Below, piece after piece: positions 15,315-25,981 of a stretch of DNA of 64,000 nucleotides. The DNA lies in NCBI RefSeq assembly GCF_001422245.1, contig NZ_LMMM01000001.1:513537-577536 (forward strand). The letters run 5' to 3'. This DNA comes from Rhizobium sp. Leaf262. GTDB lineage: Bacteria > Pseudomonadota > Alphaproteobacteria > Rhizobiales > Rhizobiaceae. The notes beneath the pieces were generated by a model that was given only the letters and a program-made list of their open reading frames with translations, was not told the origin of the DNA and ran no database searches. The position numbers and the translations under genes were made by a program. The first letter of the stretch is position 1. The number at the start of each line of letters is the position of its first letter.

Positions 15315-16529
15315 ATGCGCGGCAAGCAGATTTCGATCATCGGTGGCGGCCCGGCAGGGTTGATGGCGGCAGAGGTGTTGTCATCGGCAGGTGCCGAGGT
15401 AACTCTTTACGAGGCAATGCCGACGGTTGCGCGCAAGTTTCTGATGGCGGGAAAATCGGGTCTCAACATCACCCATGCGGAGCCCTACAGCGAGTTCGTG
15501 ACCCGTTTCGGTAGTGCGCAGCATAGACTGCGTTCGGCGTTGGACGAATTTACACCCGATATGCTGCGGCACTGGACGCTTTCGCTTGGACAGGAAACCT
15601 TTACCGGAACGTCCGGGCGCGTCTTTCCCATCTCCATGAAGGCATCGCCACTTCTGCGGGCATGGCTGGCGCGGCTGGAAGAGCAGGGCGTTCGCATCAA
15701 GACAAGGCATCGCTGGACGGGCTTCAAAGGCGGTGCGCTCTGCTTCGAGACGCCATTGGGCGAGACCCTTGTCGAAGCCGACGCTGTCCTACTTGCGCTT
15801 GGCGGTGCAAGCTGGCCGAAACTGGGATCGAACGCGGCGTGGGTTCCCTTGCTCCGCCAGAGGAGCATCACGGTCAACGACTTCCGTCCGGCCAATTGCG
15901 GTTTTGACGTGAACTGGAGCGACTATTTCCGTGAACGTTTCTCGGGCGTACCGGTCAAGTCCGTCGCCATCACGTCGTCGGCAGGCCGCCATAAGGGGGA
16001 ATTCGTCATCACCAGGCATGGCGTGGAGGGCAGCCTTGTCTACGCCCATACCGCAGCCCTTCGCGATGCCTTCCGCGACGCGCACAAGCCGGCCATGGTG
16101 GTGGACCTTATGCCCGGGCGTTCACGGCAAAGGCTGGCGCAGGACCTTGAGCGCCATCCGCGAAAGGACAGCCTCTCTAACCGCCTGCGCAAGGCTGCGG
16201 GTCTCTCTTCTGTGAAGGTGGGGCTCTTACGCGAGTGCCATCCCGATTTTCCCAGCCTTGATGCATCGGACATGGCAGCCATGATCAAGGCGGCACCAGT
16301 CCAACTCAGCGCCGTGCGACCTATCGCGGAAGCCATATCCAGCGCGGGAGGCATTGACTGGGACGAAATCGACCTCCGCTGGATGTTGAAACATGCACCC
16401 GGCATTTTTGTTGCGGGTGAGATGGTGGATTGGGAAGCACCGACCGGTGGATACCTTCTAACCGCTTGTTTCGCGATGGGAAAAGCGGCTGCTAAGGGGA
16501 TGATTGCCACGCTTGGTGATGTGGGATAA
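15315..16529 (+). CDS. NAD(P)/FAD-dependent oxidoreductase (HI0933/BaiN-like flavoprotein)
   Basis: Flavoprotein of 404 residues from the TIGR03862/HI0933-like group. The N-terminal FAD-binding motif is IIGGGPAGLMAAEVLSSAG, then the family signature KFLMAGKSGLNITH (about 42-55), GRVFPISMKA, VLLALGGASWPKLGS and a C-terminal FAD-contact region FVAGEMVDWEAPTGGYLL. The substrate of this group is unknown. The protein begins at ATG 15315, immediately before the FAD motif; the much longer open frame from 14595 runs antisense to the YigZ gene and is not used. A clear Shine-Dalgarno is lacking, so a leaderless or weakly translated mRNA is possible. Confidence 0.87.
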   Translation: MRGKQISIIGGGPAGLMAAEVLSSAGAEVTLYEAMPTVARKFLMAGKSGLNITHAEPYSEFVTRFGSAQHRLRSALDEFTPDMLRHWTLSLGQETFTGTSGRVFPISMKASPLLRAWLARLEEQGVRIKTRHRWTGFKGGALCFETPLGETLVEADAVLLALGGASWPKLGSNAAWVPLLRQRSITVNDFRPANCGFDVNWSDYFRERFSGVPVKSVAITSSAGRHKGEFVITRHGVEGSLVYAHTAALRDAFRDAHKPAMVVDLMPGRSRQRLAQDLERHPRKDSLSNRLRKAAGLSSVKVGLLRECHPDFPSLDASDMAAMIKAAPVQLSAVRPIAEAISSAGGIDWDEIDLRWMLKHAPGIFVAGEMVDWEAPTGGYLLTACFAMGKAAAKGMIATLGDVG

Positions 16530-16667
16530 CCATATCGTGCAATCGCCTATTGCGTCGGTTCAAAAAAAACGCTTGATAAGTTTCTTCGAATAAAGTGGGT
16601 AAAGCTTTCAGGTCTGCCATACGCAGCCGAAGCTCTGGGTGGATGAAGGCCTTGGCTTTCATTGGTG

Positions 16668-19610
16668 ATGTTGATGACTGATGTATCTGCAACTGGCCTG
16701 TGGCCGATAGGTGGTGGCGAGGCGGGCGCGCTTGTGCGTGCATTCGACTGGTCCACAACCTCGCTTGGCCCCATCTCATCATGGCCCGCCAATCTGCGTC
16801 ATAAGGTCAACTCTGTCGTCAATTCTCCCATTCCGCAGGTTTTGATGTGGGGCGCCGACCACGTCATGATCTACAATGACGGCTACATAGAGATCGCCGG
16901 AAATTACCATCCCAAGGCGTTGGGCGCCACCGTTCCCGCCATATGGCCGGAAATCTGGGACTGGAACAAGAAGATACTGGCTGCCGGTTTTCAGGGAACG
17001 GTTCAATCCTACCGTGATCAGACGTTGGTCCTCAATCGCAACGGCCAGCCGGAAGAGGTCGTGTTCGATCTGTTCTACACCCCCATCCACAATGATGATG
17101 GTCGCGTGGGCGGCGTGTTGTGCACCGTGCTTGAAAATACCGAGAAGGTCAGGGCCGTTTCCGATCTGGCTGCAAGCCGGGAAGAGCTGAGCCGCCTGAC
17201 CGACGCCTTGCCCATTCTGGTCGGTTTCATCGACCGCGACCATGTCTATCGATTCGCCAATCAAGGCTATCTCGACTGGTTCAATTACCATCCTGAAGAT
17301 GTGCTGGGCCGCAAGGTCGTCGAGGTGGTTGGTGAGCGGTTCTACCAGGAGCGGCTGCCTTTCATCGAGCGTGCGATGTCGGGGGAAGCCGTCATCAACG
17401 ACGCCTCGATCCTGTGTCCTGATGGTGTGACGCGTGCGGCGGAAATCCGTTATGTGCCCCGTTACACATCCAAGGGCGATATCGACGGCAGTTACGTCCT
17501 TATCATCGACATCGATGCGCGCAAGCGCGTCGAACTGGAACTGACCGTCAGCAACAACCGCTTCCGTGCCGCTGTCAACGCCGTTCACGGCGTGCTGTGG
17601 ACCAACAGCCCCGATGGTCGCATGGTGGGCGTGCAGAGCGGTTGGGCCGGGCTGACCGGACAAACGCTGGAGGAATACCAGGGATACGGATGGGCGGAGG
17701 CTGTTCACCCGGACGACCAAGCCGGTTCACTGGAAAGCTGGAACGAAGCCGTTGCCGCCAAGTCCACCTACGTTTGGGAACATCGCGTTCGACGTCATGA
17801 CGGTGTTTACCGGACATTCGCCATCCGAAGCGTGCCTATTCTGGATGCCCGCGGTGAGATCATCGAATGGGTTGGCGTTCACACTGATATCACCGAGCAG
17901 CGGGCCGCAGAATCGGCATTGCAGGAGCATTCCGCCAATCTGGAACGGGAAATTCGCCATCGCCGCCGCGCCGAGGACCAGCTTCGACAGCTGAATGAAG
18001 GCCTGGAAGCGCGAGTGGCCGCTGAAATCGCCGAACGTCGACACGCCGAACGCGCGCTGCAGCAGGCACAGAAGATGGAATCCATCGGTCAGCTGACGGG
18101 TGGCGTCGCGCACGATTTCAACAATCTGCTACAGGTCGTCGCGGGCAATCTTCAGCTTCTTGCGAAGGATGTTGCAGGCAATGAGCGCGCCGAGCGACGG
18201 GTGAGCAATGCGCTGGCTGGTGTCAGCCGCGGTGCCAAGCTTGCCAGCCAATTGTTGGCCTTCGGTCGTCGACAGGCGCTGGAGCCGCGCGTCATCAATA
18301 TCGGTCGTTTCGTAGCCGGCATGGACGATCTGCTGCGCCGCTCCATCGGCGAGGCGGTGGAGGTGGAGGTGATCACCGCTGGCGGTTTGTGGAACACATT
18401 TGCCGATCCGGCACAGGTGGAAAACGCGCTGTTGAACCTCGCCATCAACGCGCGCGACGCGATGGACGGCTCCGGCAAGCTGACGATCGAGGTTGGCAAT
18501 GCGTCGCTCGATCAGGATTATGCCCGCACCCATGCGGAAGTCGAGGCAGGTCAATATGTGATGCTGGCGGTGACGGACACCGGCTCCGGCATGGCACCGG
18601 AGATTATCGACAAGGTATTCGAGCCGTTTTTCTCGACCAAGCCCGAAGGCAAGGGTACGGGTCTCGGCCTCTCGATGGTCTATGGTTTCGTCAAGCAGTC
18701 GGGTGGTCACGTCAAGATTTACAGCGAGGTCGGGCAGGGAACGACCGTCAAGGTTTATCTGCCACGGTCCTTGGCTGACGAGGACCGCGAAGTCGTCGTG
18801 CAGGACGGGCCGATCGTTGGTGGTAGCGAAACGGTTCTCGTGGTCGAAGATGACGACGAGGTCAGAAGCACCGTTGTAGAAACACTGACCGATCTGGGGT
18901 ACCGTGTACTGACGGCACGTGACGCTCAGGCGGGCCTGACCGTTGCCGAAAGCGGCGTTCCCATCGATGTCATTTTTACCGATGTGGTCATGCCGGGTCC
19001 GCTGAAAAGCAGTGAGATGGCAAGGCGCGCCAAGGAGCGTCTGCCCAATCTCGCCGTTCTCTTCACCTCGGGATATACCGAAAATTCCATCGTCCACGGT
19101 GGCAAGCTCGACGCAGGCGTCGAACTGCTGTCCAAGCCCTATACGCGGGAAGCACTGGCGAGACGCCTCCGGCATGTCCTTGCCAACCAGAAGCAGCGGG
19201 CGGAAGCGAACAAGGATCGCGTTTACAGTCACGATGCCATCGCCAAGCTGCGCACGAAGCCAGCGATGCGGGTGCTGCTGGTCGAAGACGACGATCTCAT
19301 CCGTATGAACACAACCGATATTTTGCTGGAAGGCGGTCATATGGTGGTGGAAGCGGCGAATGCGACTCAGGCGATCGATCTGATCGACAGAGAAGACATC
19401 GACGTGCTTGTGACCGATGTCGGACTGCCGGATATGAGTGGCGCTGATCTCTCGGTGCTGATCAAGGAGCGCAAGCCCTCCGTGGGCGTGGTATTTGCAA
19501 CGGGCGACAATTTCCTGCCCAGCAATGCGCCTGCAGGCTCGGTTCTGCTCTGCAAGCCCTACACCGAAAGCGATGTCCGCTTGGCCATCGTGCAGGCGAT
19601 GAGCGAATAG
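16668..19610 (+). CDS. Orphan hybrid histidine kinase with three PAS-like domains and two receivers
   Basis: Soluble hybrid kinase of about 980 residues with no predicted transmembrane helix. Order: an N-terminal PAS-like domain opening with [15 protein letters not shown] (25-150), PAS at about 178-290, PAS with PAC end [10 protein letters not shown] (295-412), a coiled coil (412-470), a HisKA dimerisation domain with phospho-acceptor His482 ([11 protein letters not shown]), an ATPase domain with N-box [10 protein letters not shown] (591-600) and [10 protein letters not shown] (661-670), receiver 1 with Asp772 (FTDVVMPG), and receiver 2 with Asp917 (LVTDVGLPD). Start codons TTG/GTG/ATG cluster at 16662-16674; ATG 16668 is my choice. 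No dedicated regulator gene is adjacent; output must pass to an unlinked partner or through the receivers. Signal unknown. Confidence 0.9.
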   Translation: MLMTDVSATGLWPIGGGEAGALVRAFDWSTTSLGPISSWPANLRHKVNSVVNSPIPQVLMWGADHVMIYNDGYIEIAGNYHPKALGATVPAIWPEIWDWNKKILAAGFQGTVQSYRDQTLVLNRNGQPEEVVFDLFYTPIHNDDGRVGGVLCTVLENTEKVRAVSDLAASREELSRLTDALPILVGFIDRDHVYRFANQGYLDWFNYHPEDVLGRKVVEVVGERFYQERLPFIERAMSGEAVINDASILCPDGVTRAAEIRYVPRYTSKGDIDGSYVLIIDIDARKRVELELTVSNNRFRAAVNAVHGVLWTNSPDGRMVGVQSGWAGLTGQTLEEYQGYGWAEAVHPDDQAGSLESWNEAVAAKSTYVWEHRVRRHDGVYRTFAIRSVPILDARGEIIEWVGVHTDITEQRAAESALQEHSANLEREIRHRRRAEDQLRQLNEGLEARVAAEIAERRHAERALQQAQKMESIGQLTGGVAHDFNNLLQVVAGNLQLLAKDVAGNERAERRVSNALAGVSRGAKLASQLLAFGRRQALEPRVINIGRFVAGMDDLLRRSIGEAVEVEVITAGGLWNTFADPAQVENALLNLAINARDAMDGSGKLTIEVGNASLDQDYARTHAEVEAGQYVMLAVTDTGSGMAPEIIDKVFEPFFSTKPEGKGTGLGLSMVYGFVKQSGGHVKIYSEVGQGTTVKVYLPRSLADEDREVVVQDGPIVGGSETVLVVEDDDEVRSTVVETLTDLGYRVLTARDAQAGLTVAESGVPIDVIFTDVVMPGPLKSSEMARRAKERLPNLAVLFTSGYTENSIVHGGKLDAGVELLSKPYTREALARRLRHVLANQKQRAEANKDRVYSHDAIAKLRTKPAMRVLLVEDDDLIRMNTTDILLEGGHMVVEAANATQAIDLIDREDIDVLVTDVGLPDMSGADLSVLIKERKPSVGVVFATGDNFLPSNAPAGSVLLCKPYTESDVRLAIVQAMSE

Positions 19611-19614
19611 GACA

Positions 19615-20559
19615 TCAGTAGCCGCGGGCCATGTCCACGGTCGCTGGTAACGAACCGGTCTGTCGCCAGGCCCTGATGTTTGCCGCAACGATGGCCGCAG
19701 ACGTCTGGCGGTTGGTTGGCGCGGAGATATGCGGCAGGACTGTCACTTTGGGATGCCGCCAGAAAGGTGAGGTCTCGGCCAGCGGTTCCTGTTCGAAGAC
19801 ATCCAGCACGGCGTGGGACAAGCGCCCTTCATCCAGCGCAGTCAGAAGATCGTCCGCGACGACCACAGCGCCGCGCGCAAAATTTATGACGGAAGCGCCC
19901 GGCTTCATGCGGTCAAGCCGGTTCTTGTTGAGAAGGCCTCTTGTGTCAGGTGTCAGCGGCACCAGGCAAATAAGGATGTTGCTTTGTTCCAGAAGCGTTG
20001 TCAAACCGCGATCTCCTGAATGGCTCTCGACGCCTGCGACGGTCTTGGGAGATCGGCTCCAGCCTATGGTACGAAAGCCCGCCTGAACCAGCCGTTCGGC
20101 TGCAAGAGCGCCCAAGGTGCCAAGTCCGAGAATGCCGACCGTAACATCTTGCGGATGACGATACTCGATCTCATTCCAGAGGGCGCGCTGCTGCTGTTCA
20201 CGGTATGCTGGCATGTCGCGGTGGAGATAGTAGGTCCATGCCAAGACGGCCTCTGCCATCACGCGGGAGAGCTCAGGGTCGGTTAGTCGGACGATGGGCG
20301 GCGCCGTTGCACCCAGTTCGGCCACAAGTCGCTCGACGCCAGCCCATAGGCTGTGGATCCATGTCAGGCCGGGCAGGGATGCGATATCGGCCGGGTCCGG
20401 GTTGGCGACGATTGCAACTTCCGCCTCAGACCGTTGCTGTGGGCTCATGGATTTCACCGGAACGATGGTCTCGCCCGGCAATGCTGCCGAGAGGATATCG
20501 ATCCACTCCGCCTCATTAGCCTCGGTGGTGCGGGAAGCAAAAGCAATAGGAGAAGGCAT
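19615..20559 (-). CDS. ghrA: Glyoxylate/hydroxypyruvate reductase A (D-2-hydroxyacid dehydrogenase family)
   Basis: NAD(P)H-dependent reductase of 314 residues converting glyoxylate to glycolate and hydroxypyruvate to glycerate. The Rossmann motif is VGILGLGTLGALAAERL (about 138-154) and catalytic elements are Arg in NFARGAVVV, Glu in VFEQEPLAETSPFWRHP, and His in VLPHISAPT. The HSLWAGVE and RLTDP motifs favour GhrA over other family members. AGGA lies 7 bases before ATG 20559. Its stop is only 4 bases from that of the convergent hybrid kinase. Confidence 0.85.
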   Translation of the reverse strand: MPSPIAFASRTTEANEAEWIDILSAALPGETIVPVKSMSPQQRSEAEVAIVANPDPADIASLPGLTWIHSLWAGVERLVAELGATAPPIVRLTDPELSRVMAEAVLAWTYYLHRDMPAYREQQQRALWNEIEYRHPQDVTVGILGLGTLGALAAERLVQAGFRTIGWSRSPKTVAGVESHSGDRGLTTLLEQSNILICLVPLTPDTRGLLNKNRLDRMKPGASVINFARGAVVVADDLLTALDEGRLSHAVLDVFEQEPLAETSPFWRHPKVTVLPHISAPTNRQTSAAIVAANIRAWRQTGSLPATVDMARGY

Positions 20560-20643
20560 GGGGAAATCCTGCGGAGATATTGTTATCCGCCATCAATGCG
20601 GAAAAGCGCTCTCCAAATCCAGCCTTGTGAGGAAAAGGCGGGC

Positions 20644-20671
20644 AAAAAAATGCCCGCTAATGCGGGCATTT
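20644..20671 (-). terminator. Rho-independent terminator of the exo operon (after exoP)
   Basis: On the minus strand a 10-bp stem (20671-20662 with 20657-20648) with a 4-base ATTA loop runs straight into seven T residues counting the stem end (20650-20644). It begins 12 bases past the exoP stop. Confidence 0.9.
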
Positions 20672-20682
20672 CTCTTTCAGTA

Positions 20683-23031
20683 TCAGGCCGGTTCCGTCAC
20701 CGGCTTTTTCGCATCACCGTAATAGGCGGAGAACTGGTCATGATAGTGCTCCGACCCGCCAGGACCTGCATAACGCTGCAGTTCCGTCATGTCGGTCTTG
20801 TTGAGCACGATACCGAGCGTCTTGCTGGCGATCTGCGGCTCGTGGCTCATCAGGTTTTGCACCATCTGGATCGGTGTCTTGCCCCATTCGGTGACGAAGA
20901 CGAAGCCATCAACCTGAGAGGCAAAAGCCTTTGCATCGATGACCGGTACGACCGGTGCAAGGTCGACGATGATGTAGTCGCAAGCTTCACGCGCAGAGTC
21001 CATGAACTTACGCATGCCAGACGATGCCAGAAGTTCGCTCGAATGGGCAAACTGGTTGCTTGTGGAGACCGGAAGGATGCCCATCTTCGTGCGGCTGTCC
21101 ACCTTGACGGCCTTGGTCCATGGGACTTCATCGAGAACGACTTCGACAAGACCTGCGGACTGGCGCGTGGTGAGCATGCGGCTGAGGCCGGGATTGCGAA
21201 TGTCGGCATCCACGACGAGCGTGCGCTTGCCAGTTGTCGCGATGAGACCTGCCAGATTGAGGGCAACGACGGACTTGCCTTCGTTCGGAAGGCAGGAAAT
21301 GACACCGATAACACGGCATTGCTTTTCCTGAATGACGACATCCGCCGTCAGTTTCACGTTGCGAAGCGTTTCTGTGAAACTGGAGCGTGGGCTGTCGACC
21401 GCCAGACGCAACATCTTCTGGAACGAGACCTGCCCGATGTCCTCGATGTTGCTGTCAGGGATTTCCGGCGTCGCCGCACCCGTTTCCGATTTCCCGGTAT
21501 CCACGCCCTTTTCACCGATGAACGGCAGATAGCCGAGAAAACGCATGCGCAGATTGTCGCGCACGTCGTTGCCGGTATGGAAGTACCTGTCACGGAATTC
21601 CAGAACAGCGGCGACACCACCACCCAGCATCAGACCCAGCACGATGGACAGTGCCATGGTCATGGTTTTCTTGGGGCTGGAAGGAGAGGTCGGCAAGCCG
21701 GCTTCGGAGATCACGCGCGCCTTGGCAATCGGGAAGGACTGTTTTTGCGACGCTTCCTCGAAGCGGCCGAGGTAGGATTCGTAGAGCGTTTTCAGCGCCG
21801 CTGCCTGTTGCTCGAGCTCGCGCAACTTGACCATGGTCATATTGGCTTCGGAGTTGCGCCCGGCAACGCGGTCGATGCTTTCACGCAAGGACTGAACGCG
21901 CGACTGGGTTACATCGAAATCGTTCTTGAAGCTGCCTGTGAGCTGCTGCAGTTCCTGAAAGATCTGGCGGGCGAGATCACCCTTTTCAGCCTCAAGTGCC
22001 ACAGCTTGGGGATGATCCTTGCCGAACTGCTGAACAACGCCGCGTTCACGATCGGAAATGGCGATATAGCGTTTGCGCAAGTCCTGAATAACCGAGTTAT
22101 CGGTATCACGCGCCGAAACGATCGCGTTGTTCACGGCATTGTCGGGCCCCTGATCGGTAATCGACTTGTATTGCGTGTAACGTGCTGAAGCGGTTGCGGC
22201 ATCTGCCTGCGCTGCGATGAGTTGGCCGTTCAAATCCGATAGCTGGCTTTCAGACATCAACTCCCCGCGCGAGGACACGATGTTGTTGGCAGCCTTGTAT
22301 TTTTCAACGGCGAGAGATGCTGCCTGCGAACGCTGGTTAAGATCGGTCAGGCGTTCCTGAAGCCAGACAGAAGCGCGCTCCGTGGCATCGAAGTTGGCGT
22401 TCAACTGCTCTGTCAGATAGGAATTCGCGTAGGTCTTGGCGATCTGAGTTGCAAGCTGCCGGTCGGTGGAGCGGATGGAAATAGCAATAACCGAGCTTCG
22501 GCCAACGCGCTCGACAGTCAGCGCCTGCTGAATGACTGCAGCTGCTTTTTCGCGGCGGCCGTTGCGGATCGCTTCTTCGGACGCAGGCGTCGAACTGGGC
22601 GTCAAGAGATCGACGATACCCTTGACGGAAGACTTGACCAGATCGGCAGGCGACATCGGTGGATTGATGATCGTATCGTTCTGATCGAGAGCCGCCTTGT
22701 CGACGACGGTCAGGGCCATTTCCTTCGATTTGAGGATTTCGACGGCGCTGGCAATTCGATTGTCTATGACCTGCGCTGCGGGAACCGGCGTCTCGTCTTC
22801 GGCGTAGCGCGACAGACTCTCGTCGAGCAATACCTGCGTCATTGCGGTATAGACCGGCGTGGCGAAGACGAGGTAGGCCCCGGCCAGGATCATCGTGGCG
22901 ATCACGCAGGCCGCAATCACGTTGGCGCGGCGCAAAACGGCCGCCCAAAGGCGGTCGAGGTCGATAAACGTGTCGGAATCCTTGGATTGATCCTGGAAAT
23001 TCATGTTCGATTTAAAGGTCTTGTGGTGCAT
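20683..23031 (-). CDS. exoP: Succinoglycan chain-length/polymerisation protein ExoP (Wzc-like BY-kinase)
   Basis: Inner-membrane polysaccharide co-polymerase fused to a tyrosine autokinase, 782 residues (S. meliloti ExoP is about 786). It has a Wzz domain with transmembrane helices near 38-58 and 450-470, a long periplasmic coiled-coil region between them, and a cytoplasmic kinase with Walker A CLPNEGKSVV, Walker A' LVVDADIRNPG and Walker B YIIVDLAP. A C-terminal tyrosine cluster (YAGPGG..HYHDQFSAYYG) is the likely autophosphorylation site. It governs the ratio of high- to low-molecular-weight succinoglycan. AAGG precedes ATG 23031. Last gene of the leftward exoHKLAMONP run, followed by a strong terminator. 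Confidence 0.95.
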   Translation of the reverse strand: MHHKTFKSNMNFQDQSKDSDTFIDLDRLWAAVLRRANVIAACVIATMILAGAYLVFATPVYTAMTQVLLDESLSRYAEDETPVPAAQVIDNRIASAVEILKSKEMALTVVDKAALDQNDTIINPPMSPADLVKSSVKGIVDLLTPSSTPASEEAIRNGRREKAAAVIQQALTVERVGRSSVIAISIRSTDRQLATQIAKTYANSYLTEQLNANFDATERASVWLQERLTDLNQRSQAASLAVEKYKAANNIVSSRGELMSESQLSDLNGQLIAAQADAATASARYTQYKSITDQGPDNAVNNAIVSARDTDNSVIQDLRKRYIAISDRERGVVQQFGKDHPQAVALEAEKGDLARQIFQELQQLTGSFKNDFDVTQSRVQSLRESIDRVAGRNSEANMTMVKLRELEQQAAALKTLYESYLGRFEEASQKQSFPIAKARVISEAGLPTSPSSPKKTMTMALSIVLGLMLGGGVAAVLEFRDRYFHTGNDVRDNLRMRFLGYLPFIGEKGVDTGKSETGAATPEIPDSNIEDIGQVSFQKMLRLAVDSPRSSFTETLRNVKLTADVVIQEKQCRVIGVISCLPNEGKSVVALNLAGLIATTGKRTLVVDADIRNPGLSRMLTTRQSAGLVEVVLDEVPWTKAVKVDSRTKMGILPVSTSNQFAHSSELLASSGMRKFMDSAREACDYIIVDLAPVVPVIDAKAFASQVDGFVFVTEWGKTPIQMVQNLMSHEPQIASKTLGIVLNKTDMTELQRYAGPGGSEHYHDQFSAYYGDAKKPVTEPA

Positions 23032-23043
23032 GGACCCACCTTG

Positions 23044-23075
23044 TGATTAAAAACGGCGAACGGGAAGGCCGTTCT
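23044..23075 (-). terminator. Possible weak terminator or attenuator between exoN and exoP
   Basis: On the minus strand GAACGG (23074-23069) pairs with CCGTTC (23063-23058), and GCCGTTTTTAA follows closely. The stem is only 6 bp, so it may trim rather than stop transcription into exoP. Confidence 0.4.
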
Positions 23076-23106
23076 CCTGCCTCCCCGTCTCCCTCTATTT
23101 TACGTT

Positions 23107-24012
23107 TCAGGCCGCTTTTACACGGCTTTCGTGGTTCAGAACGAGTTCCTTGATAGAAGCCAGAACCTGGGCTTCCATATCCGAGCGCATAAGCGAAAAT
23201 GCGACATTGGCTGCGATGAAGCCCTGCTTGCTGCCACAATCGAATGTGCGTCCGATAAATTTCTGGCCGTGGAAGGGCTGTGTCTCGGCCAGGCGCTTCA
23301 TACCATCCGTCAACTGTATCTCATTGCCCGCGCCGCGTTCCTGCTTTGCGAGAATATCAAAAATCTCCGGCTGCAAAATATAGCGGCCGTTGAGGTAATA
23401 ATTCGAAGGAGCCTTGGAAGGTTCCGGCTTCTCCACCATTTCGGTGACGCTAAAGCCATGGCTAACCGTATTGCCGACACCGACGATGCCGTAGGATGAG
23501 GTTTCTTCAGGGGCGCATTCTTCGACACCGAGGATATTGCCACCCACTTCGTCGTAAAGCTCCATGAGGCCAGCGATGCAGCCGCGTGCACCGTAGGAGA
23601 CCATGTCCGGTAACAGCAACGCGAAGGGTTCCTTGCCCACAAGCTCACGTGCACACCAGACGGCATGGCCGAGGCCAAGCGGCACCTGCTGACGGGTGTA
23701 GCTGACGGTTCCGGCGACAGGCAGCATCTTTTCGAGTTGAAGCACCTGCATCGTCTTGCCGGACTTCGTCAGCGTGTTGACGAGTTCGGGCGCGCTGTCG
23801 AAGTAGTCTTCGATGGCGGTTTTGTTGCGACTGGTCACGAAAATAATATGTTCGATACCGGCCTGCATGGCTTCGTCGACGGCATATTGCACAACGGGCC
23901 GGTCGACGATTGTCAGCATTTCCTTCGGCATCGCCTTGGTTGCGGGCAGGAAGCGTGTTCCGTTTCCGGCAACAGGAATAACAGCTTTTCTGACAGTCCT
24001 ATTTAGCTCCAT
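23107..24012 (-). CDS. exoN: UTP-glucose-1-phosphate uridylyltransferase
   Basis: Makes UDP-glucose from UTP and glucose-1-phosphate, the glucosyl donor for succinoglycan and also for cellulose. It has 301 residues with the GalU-type nucleotide-binding signature [19 protein letters not shown], then [11 protein letters not shown], the sugar-binding [12 protein letters not shown] and [16 protein letters not shown] lies 6 bases before ATG 24012; a longer in-frame start at 24054 would overlap exoO and has no such site. Position between exoO and exoP matches the S. meliloti cluster and supports ExoN over a housekeeping GalU. Confidence 0.94.
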   Translation of the reverse strand: MELNRTVRKAVIPVAGNGTRFLPATKAMPKEMLTIVDRPVVQYAVDEAMQAGIEHIIFVTSRNKTAIEDYFDSAPELVNTLTKSGKTMQVLQLEKMLPVAGTVSYTRQQVPLGLGHAVWCARELVGKEPFALLLPDMVSYGARGCIAGLMELYDEVGGNILGVEECAPEETSSYGIVGVGNTVSHGFSVTEMVEKPEPSKAPSNYYLNGRYILQPEIFDILAKQERGAGNEIQLTDGMKRLAETQPFHGQKFIGRTFDCGSKQGFIAANVAFSLMRSDMEAQVLASIKELVLNHESRVKAA

Positions 24013-24050
24013 GGCATTCTCCTTGATCGAATTTGGGGGCGAAGGCAGGG

Positions 24051-25043
24051 TCAAGACGCCTGCCTTTTGACATCTGTCTGGACGGGAGGGGCGAAGATGG
24101 AGTGACGTATTTTTCTCAGGCGCACTTCGATGGGCATACGCAGATGTCGAAGCGCTATCGGATCGCGCAGGGCAATCTTGACCACCTCGCCAAGCGACCG
24201 GCGCTTGATGCCGGAAACGATCATGAGAAAATGGCGGGCCTCCACAAGACTGCGTGTGCGCAAGCTCTGTGCCTGGCGCGCGGCAGGCGCAAGCGTGTAG
24301 TGATCCAGAAACTCGCGGTCTGCGGCAATCATCGCGTCGATATGGTGCAGTTCCAGCACACGCGATATAGACCCCTCACGGATGTTATAAACATAGCCGG
24401 GCGTGGGCTCTATGGCGCATAGCCCGCCTTCGGCCAGCGCCGATGCGAGCAGCAGGTAGTCTTCACCGATGCGAAGCGTCTTATGGAAGCGCAGCCCTTT
24501 CGTATTCAAAAAGGCCCGCTGGAACATGGGCTTCATGTAGCCGAAGTTGAATGTGGATCGGAACAGGATGTTGGATGCGATGAAATCTTCAAGTGTGAGG
24601 GTTCCCCGCTTTTGAAGAAATGCCTCTTCGAACATCGTTTCCGATGGACGATCATCCGTGTAGACCACGTCGAGATTATCGACTGCGATCTCGGCGGACA
24701 TGGATTCTGCTCTGGCAATCATGCGCGCCGTACGCTTGGGAAGGATGACGTCATCGGAATCCAGAACCGCGATCCATCGTCCGCTTGCCGCATCTATCCC
24801 CGCATTGCGAGCTCCGCCGGGACCAAGGTTCTGTTCCAGCGCGACCAAACGCACACGAGGGTCGTTTTCGGCAACTGCTCCCACGATGGTGCGGGTGGCG
24901 TCGGAAGAGCAGTCATCGACAACAAGAACTTCCAGCGTCACGGATTCTTGCGCCAGCGCGCTTTCGATGGCGGGAACGATCGTCTCTGCTGAGTTATAGG
25001 CGGCGATGACGAATGTGACGTCCGGCTGTGTGGTGGTTTCCAT
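24051..25043 (-). CDS. exoO: Succinoglycan glucosyltransferase ExoO (GT2)
   Basis: Family 2 glycosyltransferase of 330 residues adding a beta-1,6 glucose to the growing lipid-linked octasaccharide on the cytoplasmic face. GT-A hallmarks: [35 protein letters not shown] and the metal-binding [10 protein letters not shown], with a downstream [10 protein letters not shown]. Its ATG at 25043 overlaps the exoM stop by one base (TGATG), so the two are translationally coupled. Linkage assignment is by cluster position and known S. meliloti ExoO function. Confidence 0.92.
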   Translation of the reverse strand: METTTQPDVTFVIAAYNSAETIVPAIESALAQESVTLEVLVVDDCSSDATRTIVGAVAENDPRVRLVALEQNLGPGGARNAGIDAASGRWIAVLDSDDVILPKRTARMIARAESMSAEIAVDNLDVVYTDDRPSETMFEEAFLQKRGTLTLEDFIASNILFRSTFNFGYMKPMFQRAFLNTKGLRFHKTLRIGEDYLLLASALAEGGLCAIEPTPGYVYNIREGSISRVLELHHIDAMIAADREFLDHYTLAPAARQAQSLRTRSLVEARHFLMIVSGIKRRSLGEVVKIALRDPIALRHLRMPIEVRLRKIRHSIFAPPVQTDVKRQAS

Positions 25044-25981
25044 CAGGTCGCCTCCACCGTGCCATACTGGCGGATTTCGCGCACGCCGATCGCGCCGCTA
25101 ACCGAGCCCATGTGCAAGGCGACGCGCAGCAGCTGGCGGTTGCGGCGTACGGGATCTAGGCAGGTTGCAATGGCCATGCCTGTGCAGGCAAGAACCTTTG
25201 CGCTTGCGGTCAGCACCTGCATGACGCGGCGGATACCGGGTTTCTTTTCCGCCAGCAGCCGTCCATGGGTCTGACCAGAGCGGAAGCGCCGTTTTGCAAG
25301 CCACATGAAGCTCGCCCGCGTGTCCGGGACAGGCTCCGTCAGAAGCGCATTTTCAGCGTATGCGATACGACCACCGGCGGCATGCATGTGCGTGAAGAAA
25401 TGCGTGTCTTCTCCGCCGCTTTGTCCCAGCGAAAGTGCAAAACGACGCCCTGCGACAGAGGGCGCATCCATGCGCAGTAGGGTGTTGCAGGTATAACCTG
25501 TGATGATGGCACCATTGACCCATACCGGCGCGGTCGAGTGAAAGTCACCCTTGCGCATCCAGCCGGGTACGGTGTCCTTGTAGATAGCGCGGACAGGACC
25601 GAGTACGGCTTCGGCACCCGTTTCCTGCGCGGTCTTCAACAGTTCCGTCAACCACGCCGGTGGGGCGGTTTCGTCATCGTCGATAAAGGCCAGATATTCG
25701 GCGTCGCTGGCCGACAGGCAGGCGTTGCGCGCAATCGAAATATTCGACTTAGGGCAGTGAACATAGAGGATTTCGAAGGGAGATATCTCACGCAGATGAT
25801 CAATCGACGCTTTCGCTGTCGGCTCGGCATCGTTGTCGGCAACGATAAGGCGAACTGTTACACCGGCGGGAACGTCGATGGCAAACAACGATTTCAACGT
25901 TGCGACCACGGCGGGGCGACGGTAGGTGCAAATGCCGATATCGACCTTAAACGGTGGGGTTACAAGTGACGTGTCGGTCAT
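25043..25981 (-). CDS. exoM: Succinoglycan glucosyltransferase ExoM (GT2)
   Basis: Glycosyltransferase of 312 residues, assigned in S. meliloti to an early beta-1,4 glucosyl transfer. GT-A motifs are IGICTYRRPAVVATL, LIVADNDAEPTA, NISIARNACLSAS and the DxD-like YLAFIDDDETAPPAWL, with GGEDTHFF further on. A C-terminal hydrophobic/amphipathic segment (VLACTGMAIATC) could dock on the membrane. It overlaps exoA by ATGA and exoO by one base, so exoA-M-O form a coupled translation unit. Confidence 0.92.
   Translation of the reverse strand: MTDTSLVTPPFKVDIGICTYRRPAVVATLKSLFAIDVPAGVTVRLIVADNDAEPTAKASIDHLREISPFEILYVHCPKSNISIARNACLSASDAEYLAFIDDDETAPPAWLTELLKTAQETGAEAVLGPVRAIYKDTVPGWMRKGDFHSTAPVWVNGAIITGYTCNTLLRMDAPSVAGRRFALSLGQSGGEDTHFFTHMHAAGGRIAYAENALLTEPVPDTRASFMWLAKRRFRSGQTHGRLLAEKKPGIRRVMQVLTASAKVLACTGMAIATCLDPVRRNRQLLRVALHMGSVSGAIGVREIRQYGTVEAT

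Noticed and set aside
18129-19688. Open frame of 519 codons on the minus strand
   Set aside because: Lies opposite the kinase core and receivers of the hybrid kinase, whose motifs are complete.
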